A stretch of 64,000 nucleotides of DNA. Source: Anisakis pegreffii (Eukaryota; Nematoda; Chromadorea; Rhabditida; Anisakidae). The position numbers and the translations under genes were made by a program. Location: assembly GCA_035041965.1 (NCBI GenBank), contig JAPYMA010002088.1, forward strand, positions 47,149 through 111,148, given 5' to 3'. The notes under the pieces are model-generated. The model was not told the DNA's origin, made no database searches, and saw only the letters and a program-made list of their open reading frames with translations. Below, in pieces: positions 24,201 to 39,200 of this stretch (position 1 is the stretch's first letter; every line of letters begins with the position of its first letter).

Positions 24201-27200
24201 TTTCTAAGTGAAAGAAGGGTGAAGCGTATGGGGTACGTAAATGTGAATTGTTAATCATTTTCGATTATCGCTTAGATCCATTAGATATCGGAGAAGTTGT
24301 TGATTAGGAAGGGGATGAGGGGATTGGAATCAGCAAGAATAGGGATGATATTAATGAAAGTGATTTTTATGTGAGAGTATTCGTGCAATCGGTAGTAGTA
24401 TTACTTGATATACAACAGTGGTCCCCACGCTAGGGTGCTCCATTACCCCCTTAGGTGGTCCAGCAGGCTGTCATTACCTTCACCCCCTCCGGGTACGATA
24501 ATTTACTATATCCACGCATAAGGTCAGAACTAATATCTCGACCCCCTCCATTACCTCTGACACTCCCAGATCATCCAAAAGTGGGCAAATTCCTCCCTTT
24601 AGGGACCCCAGATATACGATTCCCTCGTAACGTGACTCAAGTCCGCGAATGCTTTGTTAGGCGATCTATCAGGGTTGTTATGGCTAGAACGCGTTATGAT
24701 ACGTTGTCCCGTTACAGTCAGTCATATAAGAGCAATGATGAAGTAATAAGCTAGCAGTGATTAGTAACCACCTTTTTCATTTGTGATAGAAATATCCGTC
24801 GAAAATTTGTAATTGCATTCAGATATGGTGCAGAACCAGGTATCGGTCAGATGTCAACTGTTCTGAATAAAATTGCTGAAAAAACAGAAAGGTACACTTA
24901 GTTAAAACAGTCATTTTAGTTTTTGCTTTCCTCTGCTTTCATCTCTATCAGACTTTTCAGTTGTTTTAAATGATTTTTATTCGTTTGTCGGGAAGTTTAT
25001 GGGAATACAGAGCGATACTTCATGAAGATCGTCTCGTTATAATCTTGCGAAAAATTCACTCATGTTTTCTTAAAACTTTTGCGTTTCTCGTCTTGTCAAG
25101 ATTTTTTAAATCTAATAGGGTGGTTGATTATTTTGGTTTGCAGTGAACATGTTGATCTAGTGCTGGAATTGTTCTACGAACTCAGCAGTGCATCGTCATT
25201 CGACATTTGGGTGATGCCAGTCTTTGGAAGATTCGCTCAAAAGATAATTGAGGAAAAAAATGACGCAGAATTGCCGAAAATTTTCAAATTCTATGCGATT
25301 TTGTGTGCGAAACGAAAACCGCTCACCAAAACGATAGGTAATTGTTTGAAAAGGCTCTGATTTGGAGTTATTTATTTATCAATAGTCATCGAAACGAATT
25401 GATTCACTATCAGTCAATAGTAGAACATTTTTCCATCAGTGTTCAAAGTTCTGCAGTGTTCATGATTTTGCAAGTAATAAGTCAATGAACATACATAATT
25501 AATGATTGAATCAGTTACAATGAAATTTCAATGGAAAGATAGATTTTCAACAATTTTTAGTATAAACGATGTATTTTCATTGAGTTTCGTTAATAGTTTA
25601 TTACGTTCAGGTGATCGAAAATCGTTTTTTGATGTGTTTACGCATGTGGAAGTGCGCAAGAAAATGACGGAATGTATATTGAATTATCGAGAAACGAACT
25701 GCTGCGTTGAGATGGCAACAACGGTTGCGTGTGCGATTCGTGCATATCCGTGGCTGTGGCGAGAGGCTGAAAGACCACAACATAAGAAGGAGGGAGAGTG
25801 CTGCGTAGATTATACAGGTTTATTTAATTCTACGTTGCGATTCTTTTGATATGATCACTGTTTTTAATCGTTCTTGCTATTGTCATTACTATGAGTATTC
25901 AAGTTATGAATTCTGTATGATGAGTATGGCAGATGCATCGTGCGAAATTTATTCACAATCAGTGCAAAATTCATTCGGATTTCACTCATTTTCGCTTTAG
26001 ACATTTCGTGGACTTGTTGAAAGTTACCGAGGAAAGTTTTGCGTTTTTGGAACGTCGGGTTTTTGAGCGATGATCAGTGGGAGGATCTGTCTTTGATTGA
26101 TTCATTCATTCGATGTTTGTTGCGATGAAAAGTTTTTGTTGCTCTTCATTACATTTATGCTGCGTTATTCTGTTCCCTCGCCCTCATTGAATACTTTCCG
26201 CGTTTCAGATTCCGAAGCGTTGATATGCATATTGCGCTCATCGATGCAAAATGCGTCGTCACAAACGTTCTCATCCCACTTATCTTTAATAACTGCACAC
26301 ACAATCTCGTTGATCGACACGAAATTATTCTGCGATTTTACAGTTGATGAACTTCTGGATTTCGTTCGGTAATTGAGTCGTTTTTATTTGCTTATTCAGT
26401 TGGATATTTTAGATGTTTATAGTCATTGAAAAGCATTCTTTTAACTGATAATACAGTTGCACTTGATAAATGAATTGATGATTGGTTAACAGTGATGTGT
26501 ACAAGTTGTGGAGAATTTTTCTTACGTAAAGGAGGGTCGACATGCAAAAAGTTACGATGAATAGAAATTATAAAAATTACTCTTTTGATGTCTAATGTGC
26601 AGATTTGGTTAGTGAAACTGTTAGAAGTCTGTGGAGATGGAGATTTAGCGGAATTATTGCGCAACGATTTTTTCGAGAATTTTGAGTGGATTCGTGACCC
26701 TAATCTCTATGTGTACAATCAGTGACTACGATGATAAATTGAGTATGTTTTCAGAAGAGAGAATTGCAGTGAGAATGCATTGAGAACTCTTCATATAATC
26801 CTTCCAAATACGAATCAGCTCAAGTCAAATGATCAGTCTGACGCTCTTATAAAGGTATTCATTCTCCATTTTTTTCATTTAGTTTACCTGCTAATCTTTA
26901 GCAGTCAACATTCGGCTGGAGGAAACTTTTGGTTTCTTATCAGTGAAGTGATTATTTTGTTCTAATTTCAGATTTCACAAGAAATTCTTCCTTGTTTGGG
27001 GCATTGGGATAGCAGAGTGCGGCAGATTGCATTGGAGGTATTGAATTCGTTTGATGTTCCTCTTATTGGTACACATTCAGCGAATGGTGATGATGAATTG
27101 GTTAGTGTTTCGTGGTGTATGATTATTTCGTTCTGTATTTCGTGATTATATGATTATTTTGTATCACTTACATAAGAATATCGTTTAATTTCGCTTTCCT

Positions 27201-30200
27201 CTTTCACCATACTTCATAAGAAGTTTTTTATCACATAGCAATCTCATTTATGCATGTGAATCTTTTAATGTTATATGTGGATTGTTATATTTTCCACGGT
27301 TTAAAGAATTACTGGAATTTAGAAATGAATCCGAAATGTGTTCCTCTGCGCCTACTCTCAGCAGATTCTCGTCTATCTTTCAGATCCGCAGCTGTGTTGC
27401 CAAAATATCCCTCCCTCCTCCAAACCTGAAAAAAAGAATGATTTAAACGTTGATTGACACCGTGATCTCGAACGCTTCTTTGACTTGTTTGATTAGTCAG
27501 CGAAACACTTACTATTAGTCTAAAAACGTGCAATTCTTAGTGACTAGATGAAGTTTTTGTTTTCGATAGAATTCCAAAAATTGAGCAAATTGGCTTCCGA
27601 ATTAAAGTGATTTTGGTTTTCAGGAGTCAGCGCCGCAGAGTGCGTTCGAAATTTTGTTGGAGGTTGAACGAACACCGTTAACGTTGACGGATTATCGAAA
27701 TCGTTTAATGTTATTACGCAAACTTCTTTTCGGAGCGCACGAGAAACATATGCCGAAGTGTACGAATGATGCGTTGGAAACGGTCGGTTGGATCTTCTTT
27801 TGTTCGAATTTTTAGCAGTTCGCATAATCAAAATTCAGTAACGTTGTATTTGAAAGTCTTTCGGTTTGAGTTGAGTTTGATCAGTTCGTTGATTATTTGA
27901 AAACCTATGAAACGAATGAAAAATCAGTTATTTCTATGAGTTTTCAGTGAATCATTTTATTTTTTGTTTTGCAATGAAAATCCATCAAATCATTTTATTT
28001 TTCTGTGAGCGCAAATTTTTTCGACCTTTAAAATTTCATTGGACTGTCCTTTCGATTCAGTTGTTCGCTTGAATTAATGAAGAAACTTAATTGGGTTGTT
28101 CATTTTGCTCTTCCCACATTACTGATTGAAAGGCCAATTGGAGTATCACAATTGGAATGGCAAATTTAAGGTTCCTTTGCGAGTGATAATCGCACAGCTC
28201 TTCGAACGTTTCACGATCTACTGGCCGCCTCTATTCGAAATCATTGAGTCGTATGCTTACGGCATGAAACTGAATCAGTTTTGGCCCATTTTCGTAGCGT
28301 TTATTGAAGACGCAACAAAACATTTAGGTATTTTGGTTGATTAAATATTTATGGTTTTTTTTTGTTTTAGAAATTTTGTTAATTAAACTGTTGTCTTTTA
28401 AAATGTTGTTGAGAAATGTATTTATGAAGAGGGAATGGCAATTGCGGCTAAAATTTTTCATTTTCATTATTCATACGTGGAATTTGTTTCGTTTCATTTC
28501 ATTATTTTATTTTCTATCAGTGGCACTCAAATTAGACCGAACACTTATTCGCTTTGGTCTATCCGAGTGGTTTGAGAGTACCAGTGAATCTTTTTCGTTT
28601 ATTAAGGGCGTTTGTTGGAGTTGTTGAACGGTGTGAAGTGTGGCCTTTTTGTGTGCAAAATTTGTTTGCGTATTCTTTTAGCTTTCACCGGGAATATTTT
28701 AGTGAGTAGTGCGGTTGAAGATGAACGTTGCACGCGAACGGATTCCACTGCGCGCATTTTTGATCAGCTCTGTGATGTGTCGTCGTCACGTTCACCAGAT
28801 TATGGAATGTTTAGACTGCAGATGTTCAATTTGTTGTCGAAACTCGATGAAATTGCCGAGAAAACAACGAAAACTTTGAGTCCATGGTTGCTGGCCCTCT
28901 ATACGTTAGCGTTTGATTCGTTGACTTTTGCTTATTTTCACAGATACTATCCTACGATCAGTCTCCGTCATGCAAATGACATTAATTATCACCTGAGTGC
29001 TGATTATTCGCCAGTGCCATCGTCGTCATCATTTTGGAATATATTTCGGTTTTGAATCGGATTTTTCCCCAGTAATTTGCAATTTAGCATCCAATGTTCT
29101 TATATTTTATGCGCATAAAATGGAAATGAATACATGGAGTTAATAATTTGCAATTTGGAGTTTGGAGTGGATTTACAAATTGAATTTTAACCTTTAATTT
29201 TTCAATTTCAATATGCCGAATTTTCAAATTCAGTTTTCGACACTGGCGATTCTCCATTCGAATCAATAATGATTCTGTTTTGCAGACAAGAATATGAGAG
29301 TGTTGATTTTATGAGTCGAAATCGACAGAATATCACGTGGACAAACCCTTCAGCGTGCGAACTGAACGCCATAGAGTTGGACGGTGAAAACGATGAGGAG
29401 GATGGTGACGAGGAGATGGAAGTGGAGCAAAGCAATGAAAATGAGAACGATACTGAGGATGTGGTCAATGAAACGTGAGATTATTTGTTATCTCATTTAT
29501 AAGTTCATTCAATCGCCAGTTGCTTCAACGTCTGATTGCTTATGGAACTACACGGAAGGAATATCGCCTTTTAACCATTTCTTCACTTTCTTAGATCATT
29601 TCTATTGAGCCGACGACGCTATTTGTTTCTGAAATTATTATCAAACTTTGTGACACATAAGCTAAAGCTAAAGCTGGATTGGCCAGGCTATCAAACGTTT
29701 GTAACGTTACTGACCACAATGCTCGCGTTTCCGTTCGCACTGTTTTAGTCTTGATTGATGCCACCCCGCTGGCTAGGCGAGCAGGCCAACCGAACACAAC
29801 CGAGTAATTAATCAGTTGCCGTGAATGCTTTGTATAATTAAATGTTGCCAAATATCAGTCCAATAAATAATCATAGCTCAAAAACAATAAATCTTCAAAG
29901 CGATTGACAAAACAACCACTCGATATCCAAATAAAAATAACAAATAAAAAAAAACATAGTTTGTGAAAAATTACTATCAGACTTTGTGACTCTTGAATTC
30001 GATGTTTATCTTGAAACAGTTTTGGCATTCGTCAAACTTGGAGTGAAATTAGAATATTATTGGATCATTCTGAGCAGTGTTGACTTCAAAATTATTGCGT
30101 TCGTTTTTGTGCAGAACATTTAATCTTTCGTTAACGACGATCACCGAACGATACACAAATATTTGTCCATTCGTTTCCTCAGAATACCGTTCGTCTTCGG

Positions 30201-33200
30201 CTCGGATTAAGCAATACCACTGGCGAAAGTACGGAATGCCGCGTTGTTGTTCATTCACACGAAATATTATTCTCGTGTAGTCATATTGTGAAATTTTGTG
30301 ATCGCCTTTGATGTGCTCTCAGGATAAATTTAGTTTGTGTTGCAGCAATAATGTCGACGATGAAGAGGAGAATTGTTCGAAAAGCGCAAAAAATTTGGAA
30401 GAAACTTGTGGAAAAGGCAAACGAAAGCAGCCAGCAAACGAAGATGAAGATGGTAAACGGAGTAATTTTGTGATTGATCGCAAAATGATCAAGCGTACAA
30501 TTGTCGCACTGTTAGAGACATTCAGCAAATTTAGAACACCGAAAACGATTTATATGGAACGTGAAATACGACAATTATATGATCAGGTCTGTTCTTTTCT
30601 CCAAACAAAACTTTATTTTTGCTCAAATAGTCAACAATTTCATTTTATTCATGCTGAATGTTTGACGCAGGTGGTTGTATAGCTGACGTTATTGTACAAG
30701 GATGCTTTTTGAAGTTGATTACAGCTGTGTGATTTCATCAGACAAACAAAGTTTGATAGAGCAGTTTCGAAGCGATCATAGGCTGAAGTAATGATGGATC
30801 AATTTCAGCTCCTATTGGTACCAGATGAAGCAATTCAAAAAGCAGTCCTCAAGTGTCTCCTCGCCTACAAATACAAATTTCTTACACCATACAAGTTAGT
30901 GTGCTGGTTATCGTGAATTTTCAGTTCCGAAAAAATTCCATTACTCAATAAAAGTTTCGAAAATGGAGTATAATTGTTGGAGAACGTTCCACGAATTCAA
31001 AATTTTTACGTTGCGATTTTTGTTGTGTTATCAGTCGATCGTTTGATAGGGGTTTGGCGGTTATGATGCGAGTTTCAGAGAGAATTTCGAGAACGTTGTA
31101 AGTGATAGAACGTTTCTGAATGAACTGATACGATTCGGTCTCGATGCTCAAGATAGCGCTGTGGCTGATGAACATCGTGCGAGTGTCATTCCAATACTGA
31201 TGAGGTTTGTTTCAGATTGCGCAAACTAGATTCAGATTTTGCAATCAGAACAATGGCTTGCAAGAGAATTTGCTCTTTATTGCGTTTGAAAAACGCTGAA
31301 TCTTGTTTTATGCCTTCTTGAAATGAACTGTGACAGAGTTGGATTTCTGATTATTAGTGATTGTTAAAGTAAGGTTATATGCGTTAAACTTTAGACTGCT
31401 ATACGGAAAGATGCAAACACACGTAACGAAAGATGCATTCGCACGTCGCGCTGCCATATTTCGATTCCTGGCCGGATGTCGTGCCGAAGAGTTGGATGTG
31501 TTCATGCAGATTCTGTTCGCACCATTGCTCGAGTTCGTTGATCAAGGCGGTGAGCACTTTTGGTCGTTAACGCGAAACTTTGAGCTGAATCGAATCGCGT
31601 GTTGATTAGTCTTGTCGCGACTAGCGCGAAAAGCCAGCGTACAATGATGATAGTACTTAAATCAAATAGAAATGATTGAGCAATGGGCCGATAGTATACT
31701 GGTGTAACGCGGGGCTTCGATGATCCAGTGTGTTCAGAAGGCGTGAGTGAGTTCGATTCAGAACGCGTCGGTTCAAAATCTTTGACAAAGTTTGATCTCA
31801 TTCAAGAGATAATCAAGAGGGCTTAGTCGCGACAAGTCTCTTGATAATTGAGTGTTTAAATTTTAAGGTTTTAACAAAAGCGCAGAGCAAAAATCATTGG
31901 GCGAATTGTGCTCAACTGTATGTGAGTCGTTCGATGCTACTTCAATGGTGCCACTGGCGAAAATTAAAGGGTATTTTCTGTTGTTGTGGTTGTTTTTTTT
32001 TTTTGAATTTGAGATTTTACATAAATGTCGTATGCTTGTGGGATTTTTGAATTATTTTTATGCAATCTACTTTGTCATTCTGTATAGTTTCTTTCCGATT
32101 CTTTGAGTTATTCGGCCAAAATGAGGGTGTTTAATATCGAATGATCATTGCAGGTGTTTGAATAGTTTATCGCATGTGATCAATAAGTTATCACCATCGC
32201 TAGCCGATTATCAACAAACCTCACTGTATCGTGTTTGTTTGATGGCCGCATTGCTGATTCGATTGGCTGTTGGGATAGATCTAAACAAGATACATCCGAA
32301 GAATATAAGATTACTCAAAGAATTGAGAGGATTGATTTGTCTCAGATTCAAAGAGGTTTGTCCGTTGAAATTGTTAATCTCAAAGTCGAATCGAGAAAAA
32401 GAAACCAATAAAAGTCACAGTGAGACGTCAGATTCAAAGAGTTTCGTGGTTCATTTGGACCTGAAGAATTGGGCATTTTGAAAGAAAAAAAGCGAGAAGT
32501 ATGTAAAGAGAGAACGGTACAACTTACAGCTCTTCTTCGCATTCCAACATCGTGCATTCACATCAACCGAAATCAACGTGTTATTCGAGTATTTTGTCAC
32601 GCCATTATGCGATACTCTCTCAAAGAATAGTAGCGCAATCGCGCCTGTTGCCGTCCTTCGTCTATTCGAATCGTGGACTGAAATACCGAAGTGAGTTGTT
32701 CGTTGTATACGCATTATTATTATTATTATCGCGGTTTTGATTCGAAATTTTATGGGTGTTTTCAATACTGCCAAGTAGTGATCATCGTTATTCCTTGAAC
32801 AGTTGTTTGAATTTGAATCAATTGCTAGAAGCTTCCCTCGTTTATGAGGTGCATGGTGGTAACAGATGATTCAAAACGGTGTATATTATTGACAAAATAT
32901 ATCACCTGCACAGTTAGAAATAATACGTGAATGTTCGACGTTTCGGCTTTATGCCATCTTCAGGAACGTTATTTGAATGATAGTGATTTGAATCATTTTA
33001 GTCAGAATCAAACTGAGACTGAGTTGTTCTGTTTCAGACTCTTCTTCTTACTGCAGTATCGTATGAATCTGACGAATGCGAACGATTCGGAAGCGGTCAC
33101 ACCGCTGTCGGTGATGTGCAATTGTCTGTTGTCGAAGTGTACGAATACATCATCAAAAGAACGCATCACGAAATCAGTTCTTAACTTATTGACACTGGCC

Positions 33201-36200
33201 GATGAAGAGAATAACGCGATACCCACTGAATTGACTTTGGTGGATGTGAAGCGTCCATCAAGTAAGTTTATTCAAATGCTATGTTGGTGCGCTTTGGTTT
33301 GTTGATTTATTTCGTTGCGACTGGTGTGTTGCGGGGATTGGGGAATTTCGGGAAACCCGTCGCTGACTTTGACTTTTTTTGAGCTGACTGCATTTTCCGG
33401 GCTGACTTCCGGGGTTTCCAGCTACGGAATTTTGTCTCCAATTTTAGTCGTCTTCGATTTTTTTTGCGTCCTCGTAACACACCGGTCGTGACCGTTCATT
33501 ACGGATTATAGCCTTTAAAGGTAATTGTAAAGATCATATTTGATCACTTCGTTTATCTGGTTGTGAGTGGGTAATTTGGTGATTTCACATCCGTATGAAC
33601 ATTCGTGCATTTTTGTTTTCGAATTTCTTGCTTGCCAGTGTTCGCTTCTAATCGATTAATCTATAGGATTTTCCTCATAAGTTTTTTAAGTTTTATTGGT
33701 TCATTTCAGATGTGAATTTTGGTACAGCATTAGTGCTGAGCCAATTGCCGAAATTGCTCACGTTCATTAGCGAATCGTTGCCGTCGGCGAATGAGAGGAA
33801 GAGAATCAATTTGAAGCATTTGGAGATTTTGAGCAGGTTAGCGATTTCGTTTGGAATTTCGTTTTATTTGCGGAGATGAGAGACATCTTTTCAAATTGAA
33901 TTTTCTAACAGACAGTTTGCATTTCTAGAAATGATCGATTTATTGATCAAATTGATTGAATTTGATCAAAATTTTTGACCAAATTGATTGAATCGAGAAG
34001 TAATAAGAGGACATCATTCGTTGAAGAGAGTAATATTGCAGAATAGGTGAATTCGTTGACGATGCTTCGATCAGTGAGCGTTTGGCCACTACTTTGCTCA
34101 GTTATGTCCGTCTTGGAGGTGCAGCCGTAAGATCCGAAGAAACACTTAATTCGCTGTTGACAACTGTTTCACGACTTATTCCAACGGTGCAAAAGCCTCT
34201 GAACTTCTTGCCGTACGTTTCCATCGTTACTGTTGTTATCAGTCGAACATCATTGATGCGTTCGTTATAGATTGATTTCGGAATCTGTAAACGTTTTTTT
34301 TTTTCATCATTATCAATGAGTTATAAAAGATAATTGGATAATAGATACAAACTGGATCATAGCCTGGCTCAGGCTCACAGCATTAATGATATTGGTACAG
34401 CACTCGGTTTCGAGCGAAACTTTCCTCCGCAAACTAAAGAACTGATTGCGATCTTAACACAACCACTCAGAGGAGACTGAACGGTCTCCGCGATAGCTTA
34501 GAGGTAGAACCGTAACCGGTATTTGGTACGTCGCTGGTTCGATTCCCGTTTGCAGAGAAAAGGTTTGCTCGAAACCGAGTGATGTACCAATATCGTTATC
34601 GATGAGTTTTTGAAATTGTGACAAAATCTTCACAGATGATTTCTTTTTGCTGCTCCAGTCTTCATTATCCAATTATTTCGTGAGCCAAATATCACATTTA
34701 GAGAACAGTTGGAGATTGTCTTTATTCATATTACACATCAGTTAAAATACAAAATATTAAATTCAATTTCAGCTTCTTAATTCAGCAACATTCCACAATC
34801 AAATCTCGAAGTAGTCGTGATGCGTTATGTGAAATCGTCAGTGCATTAGCGAGCTGCCAGCAAGCTGGAGGTGAACCACTGCGATTCGCTCATTTTGACT
34901 TTTTATTCTTTTCCCTTCGTAATTCATTTTGTTAACAAATGGTTTTAATCGTGTAAATACGAGCATATTAAGCTCACTGTTGGTGTGACCGTATAGTTTT
35001 TAATTGATGACGATTGCTATAGCATCAGAATTTGCAATGTTGAAGAGTAGCGTTCTGCTAATGATAGTTGGGATCGGTGTGTTCTCGTTTGATTTCTTTT
35101 TCATTCTGATTTCAGGTCGAGTCGCTCAATTGCTCTGCTATGTATTGGATTTGAATTCATGGGATGAACGAAAAGTGGATGAGCCAGACCATGAACGTCG
35201 TCATATTGCCTATAATCAACTGTCTCAAGTTAGTTGGTCTTTTAGCAACCAATTTTGTAATTGCAATCCGTGACATGACGCAGATTTGTGGAAGAGGACT
35301 GATGAGCGATTCTGTTGTTGAGTGAGATCTTTCGACAGTGCGATAAATTTTTTAAGAATCCAATCTTAATATCACTTTTCACAGGATACTTTAGTAATGG
35401 TCTTTAAAAAAATTGTTTTATGAGGTTTTGAACAATAATTTGTTCACAATGTGATGCAGATCATTTTTTCAGCATTCTCACATTTTTAGCAGTCCACTTG
35501 AAAATAGGAATGTATAGTGTATTTTTGATGATTATTTTTCATTGTATAAGATTGATTGTTGCTTGTTTGTTTGTTTCAGATATGGGATTCCGGTGAAGTG
35601 ATCAACGTTTCTATTCTACAAATGATTGTGCACAATCATTACTTCACAATCACCGAGGTGAGCAAATGACTGTGTCATGACGCGCTGAAACTAGATTGTG
35701 ATATTAATTCACTGATCCAATTCTATTGAAAGAGTTGAAAGGAATGAAAAAATTACCTTTGGTGTTACGACCTTAAGATGCGCGGTATGATATGGAGGTT
35801 TGTAGAATGAGAATAGTGAGAGTAGATATAGTAGTAGTAGTAGTATTCTTTGTTTGAGGCTCTTGAAGTGTTAGTTGATCGACTTTTTTTGCGTAAAATT
35901 TCGAAATTTCAATTGATTTCGGTTGGTTGGAAAATTTCAGACGAAAGATTTGTCACTTCGTTGTGCGGCCAGTACGAATCTACGTGGTCTGATCGAGTAC
36001 GCAGGTGTTTGTGCGATGAACGATCAGGACCGTGAGAGTACACTCGAAAGGCACTTACTGCCGTTGGTGCTGAAAGGAGTGCATTCCGAAATTGAGGTGT
36101 TGTGTTCGATGTTTGTGTTTTATGTGTGAAATGATGTTCGGGAAGGAACTCATTTGAAAATTTCTCAGTGTTTTGTGAAACTTCAGTTCACATATCGCGA

Positions 36201-39200
36201 TTTTTTTCTTTGAGAATCAACATTACCTGGATTCGCGAGGCTATCAAACGTTTGTAACGTTGCTGGCCACAATGCTCGCGTTTCCGTGCACATTGTTTTA
36301 GCCTCAATTTACGTCATCCCGCTGGCTAGACGAGCAGGCCAAACGAATTATTATAGTTACTTGGACATCGAGTGGTTTTGTTTTGTTAATCGCTGTGAGC
36401 GATCGGCGGAATATTCATTTTATTAGACTTATGAGAATCAACATAATTGCGCTAAATGTTAATGAATTTTGTAAAACTAATTCTGGAGGTTGTGTGTTAT
36501 TCTGATCATTTATGAGATGAGGTGAAGTTGAGATCATTTTTGGGTGATAATTGCACACACTTCTATCTGACTTTAGAAGTCGAACTTCCTGTCTACTTCA
36601 GATCATTTTATCGAGTGATTTTTTTGCAGACGATTCGACATGAATTCATCTCGTCGTTGGTATCGTTGATTATCGCGTTCCCGACACACAAACAACTGCG
36701 CCATCTCGTGCAACTGCGTAACGTTGATGAGATTGATTTGGATTTCTTTGTGAACATCGCACACATTCAAGTGCATCGACGACAGAGAGCCTTGTACCGT
36801 CTCACTGACAGTCTTCAATCTGAGCAGGTTCTTCAATCTTGCTGATTTATCCTCAGTGGCCCATGCGAGCCGAAGAGTAGGGAGGGGAAATATGTTAATC
36901 TGAAGTCACGATAATTATATTTTTAAAAGATAATTATATTTTTATATTTAAATAATTATATTCAAGGTAATTATATTTAAAAGATAACTCAAGATGATTA
37001 TATTTTTTAAAAGAAATCAGATTTTCTATAGTCCCAATGTTCAGAAAACTGACTGATAATTTTATTGTGCATCCCTCTACATAATTTCCTAAACATACCA
37101 CCGTTAGAAACTACTGATGCTCGTATCATTATCTTTCCAGTAATTTTTTGTTTGCTTTCATTGCTTCCCAACTTCTGTGATCATCTCCGAAAATCGCTTA
37201 TTTTAATGAACAGTTCAATTAAGTGTTTGCTATTTTCAGACAAAGATCCCTGTGGAAGTTTTGCTGCGTTTCATATTACCTCTGATACAGCCGTATGCGG
37301 TCGATTTCACGAGTAAAACATCTGCGTTGAGTGATGAAGCGATACGATTGCTGTCCTATATTATGAGTGTTGCACCGTGGAAGAGGTGCGTGATTCTTAT
37401 TGTGAATCCTTCACATATTCCAGTTATTACTGAACCGTCTCGAATTTTTCACTGAAATCGTAATATATGTGTGTAAACCATCGCCTCTCAGCAGGGGATG
37501 TTTCCAATGATAACATTCATAAGGATGAAAACAATAATGAAATTTTAAAAATAATGATACAAATTTAGATATTATCCAATGATCGATTTCTATTTGAAAC
37601 GGCTCCAACGTGACAATATCAATCAGAAAGCGAATATCAGGTGCGTCTCAAGTTTAGATTCTCATTTTGCTTCAGTGCGTTATACTTCTATCATGTGCTT
37701 TAACACTTTGTTAAGGATATTGTATTTATAACAATACAGTTATCTATATTGTTCTCAGTTGAAGTATGCGTAGCACTCTCAGCTTGCAACGATTCGAGAG
37801 TATATAATGATTTTTGAAACTTTCGTCTCGTTGAATTAATGGCAAAAATTACAGGATAATTGTGGCCATTATTGATGCGTTTCACTTTGATGTCACCTCA
37901 GATGATGACGATGAAACCGATTGGAAATCCATTCGAAAAGTTAAAAAACCGTGTGAGAAACTTGAATCTCGCGAACTTAGTGCGACAAATGGCGAGGATT
38001 CTGCAGACGAGAACGCAGAAGTGATGGATGTTGATGGAGAATCTACGACGGCTGATAAAGATAATGATCTAGAAAACACTGGTCAGAAAGGTGACGAACC
38101 TGTACAAGGGGCTGGCACTGGTAGTTCGGCTGTAAGCATAAGACATAAAGTTATGGGAGTGTTGCTGCCACGATTGAAAGATTGTGCCACAGGAAAGGTA
38201 ATTTTTCACGAATGCAAATTTCTCGAAATAATTTGCGATCGGTTTAGCCATTGAAATGTTAACAGTAATTCAGTGAACAGTTGAAGTTTTGATCTTGTTG
38301 TTAGCTGTGAATAAATGAGATTATAATGTTAGAGGAAGAGAATGAATGAACGTATTTTTTGAGATAATACTTTAGTGTGAAATTTTTTGGGATGCGATTT
38401 TTGGATAGATTTGGGATTTGATTGCTGGATTTGGGATATTATTGATGTTGATATTATTGTTACGGAAAGTGCTAGGCAAATTCTGAGTGACTCGTTCAGG
38501 ATTTGCACAGTCATCGCAAAGCACAAGTTGGAAAGCACTACACAGACGATGACCACATTCAACGCGCACCAATCGCTCTTGCGACGGTGAAACTGCTGAA
38601 GAAAATGCCACAAACCATTATTGATCAACATTTACACGGGTATGTGCCGATTTGGTCGTATGATCGTATTCAATTCTTCGTTCTCCATCCTGACTATAAT
38701 AATGTCTTTTGTATCAGATTAATCGTAAGAGAAGAATTTAGTGCAAGCTGTTCAATGGTTTCATGAATACAGAATATTTCTCGGGATTTCTAAAGAAATG
38801 GATGATATTTTAGTGTGGTGTTGAAACTGTGTACATTGTTAATGTCGCGATCAATAAACGTGCGTGAGGTTGCGCGCAAGACGATTATATCCGTCGTTGA
38901 GGCACTTGGACCGAAGTATTTGCCGTTTGTCGTGAAGGAAATGAAGATGATCTTGAATAAAGGATATCAGGTTGGACTATACTGACGATTCTGCGCTTTT
39001 TATCTGCATGGAATCTTAGGAAGACCGTTGTACTTTTTGATGCGCTGATGGCGAAATATCAGTGCTTTTAACTACTTCACGAACCTCAGAGTTACGATAA
39101 AGATAAATTTAGTTAATCGTACCGAAAATCGCTTTTTTGGTGGTATTTTTTTATGAGTAGTCCTCATTGGTAGGTAGCAACAGTCGTGTTGCTGACAGTA

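Noticed and set aside
34487..34556. Functional tRNA gene
   Set aside because: The A and B boxes are good, but the acceptor and T stems have mismatches and the anticodon stem is bulged. The attached tail repeats elsewhere, so a SINE head fits better.
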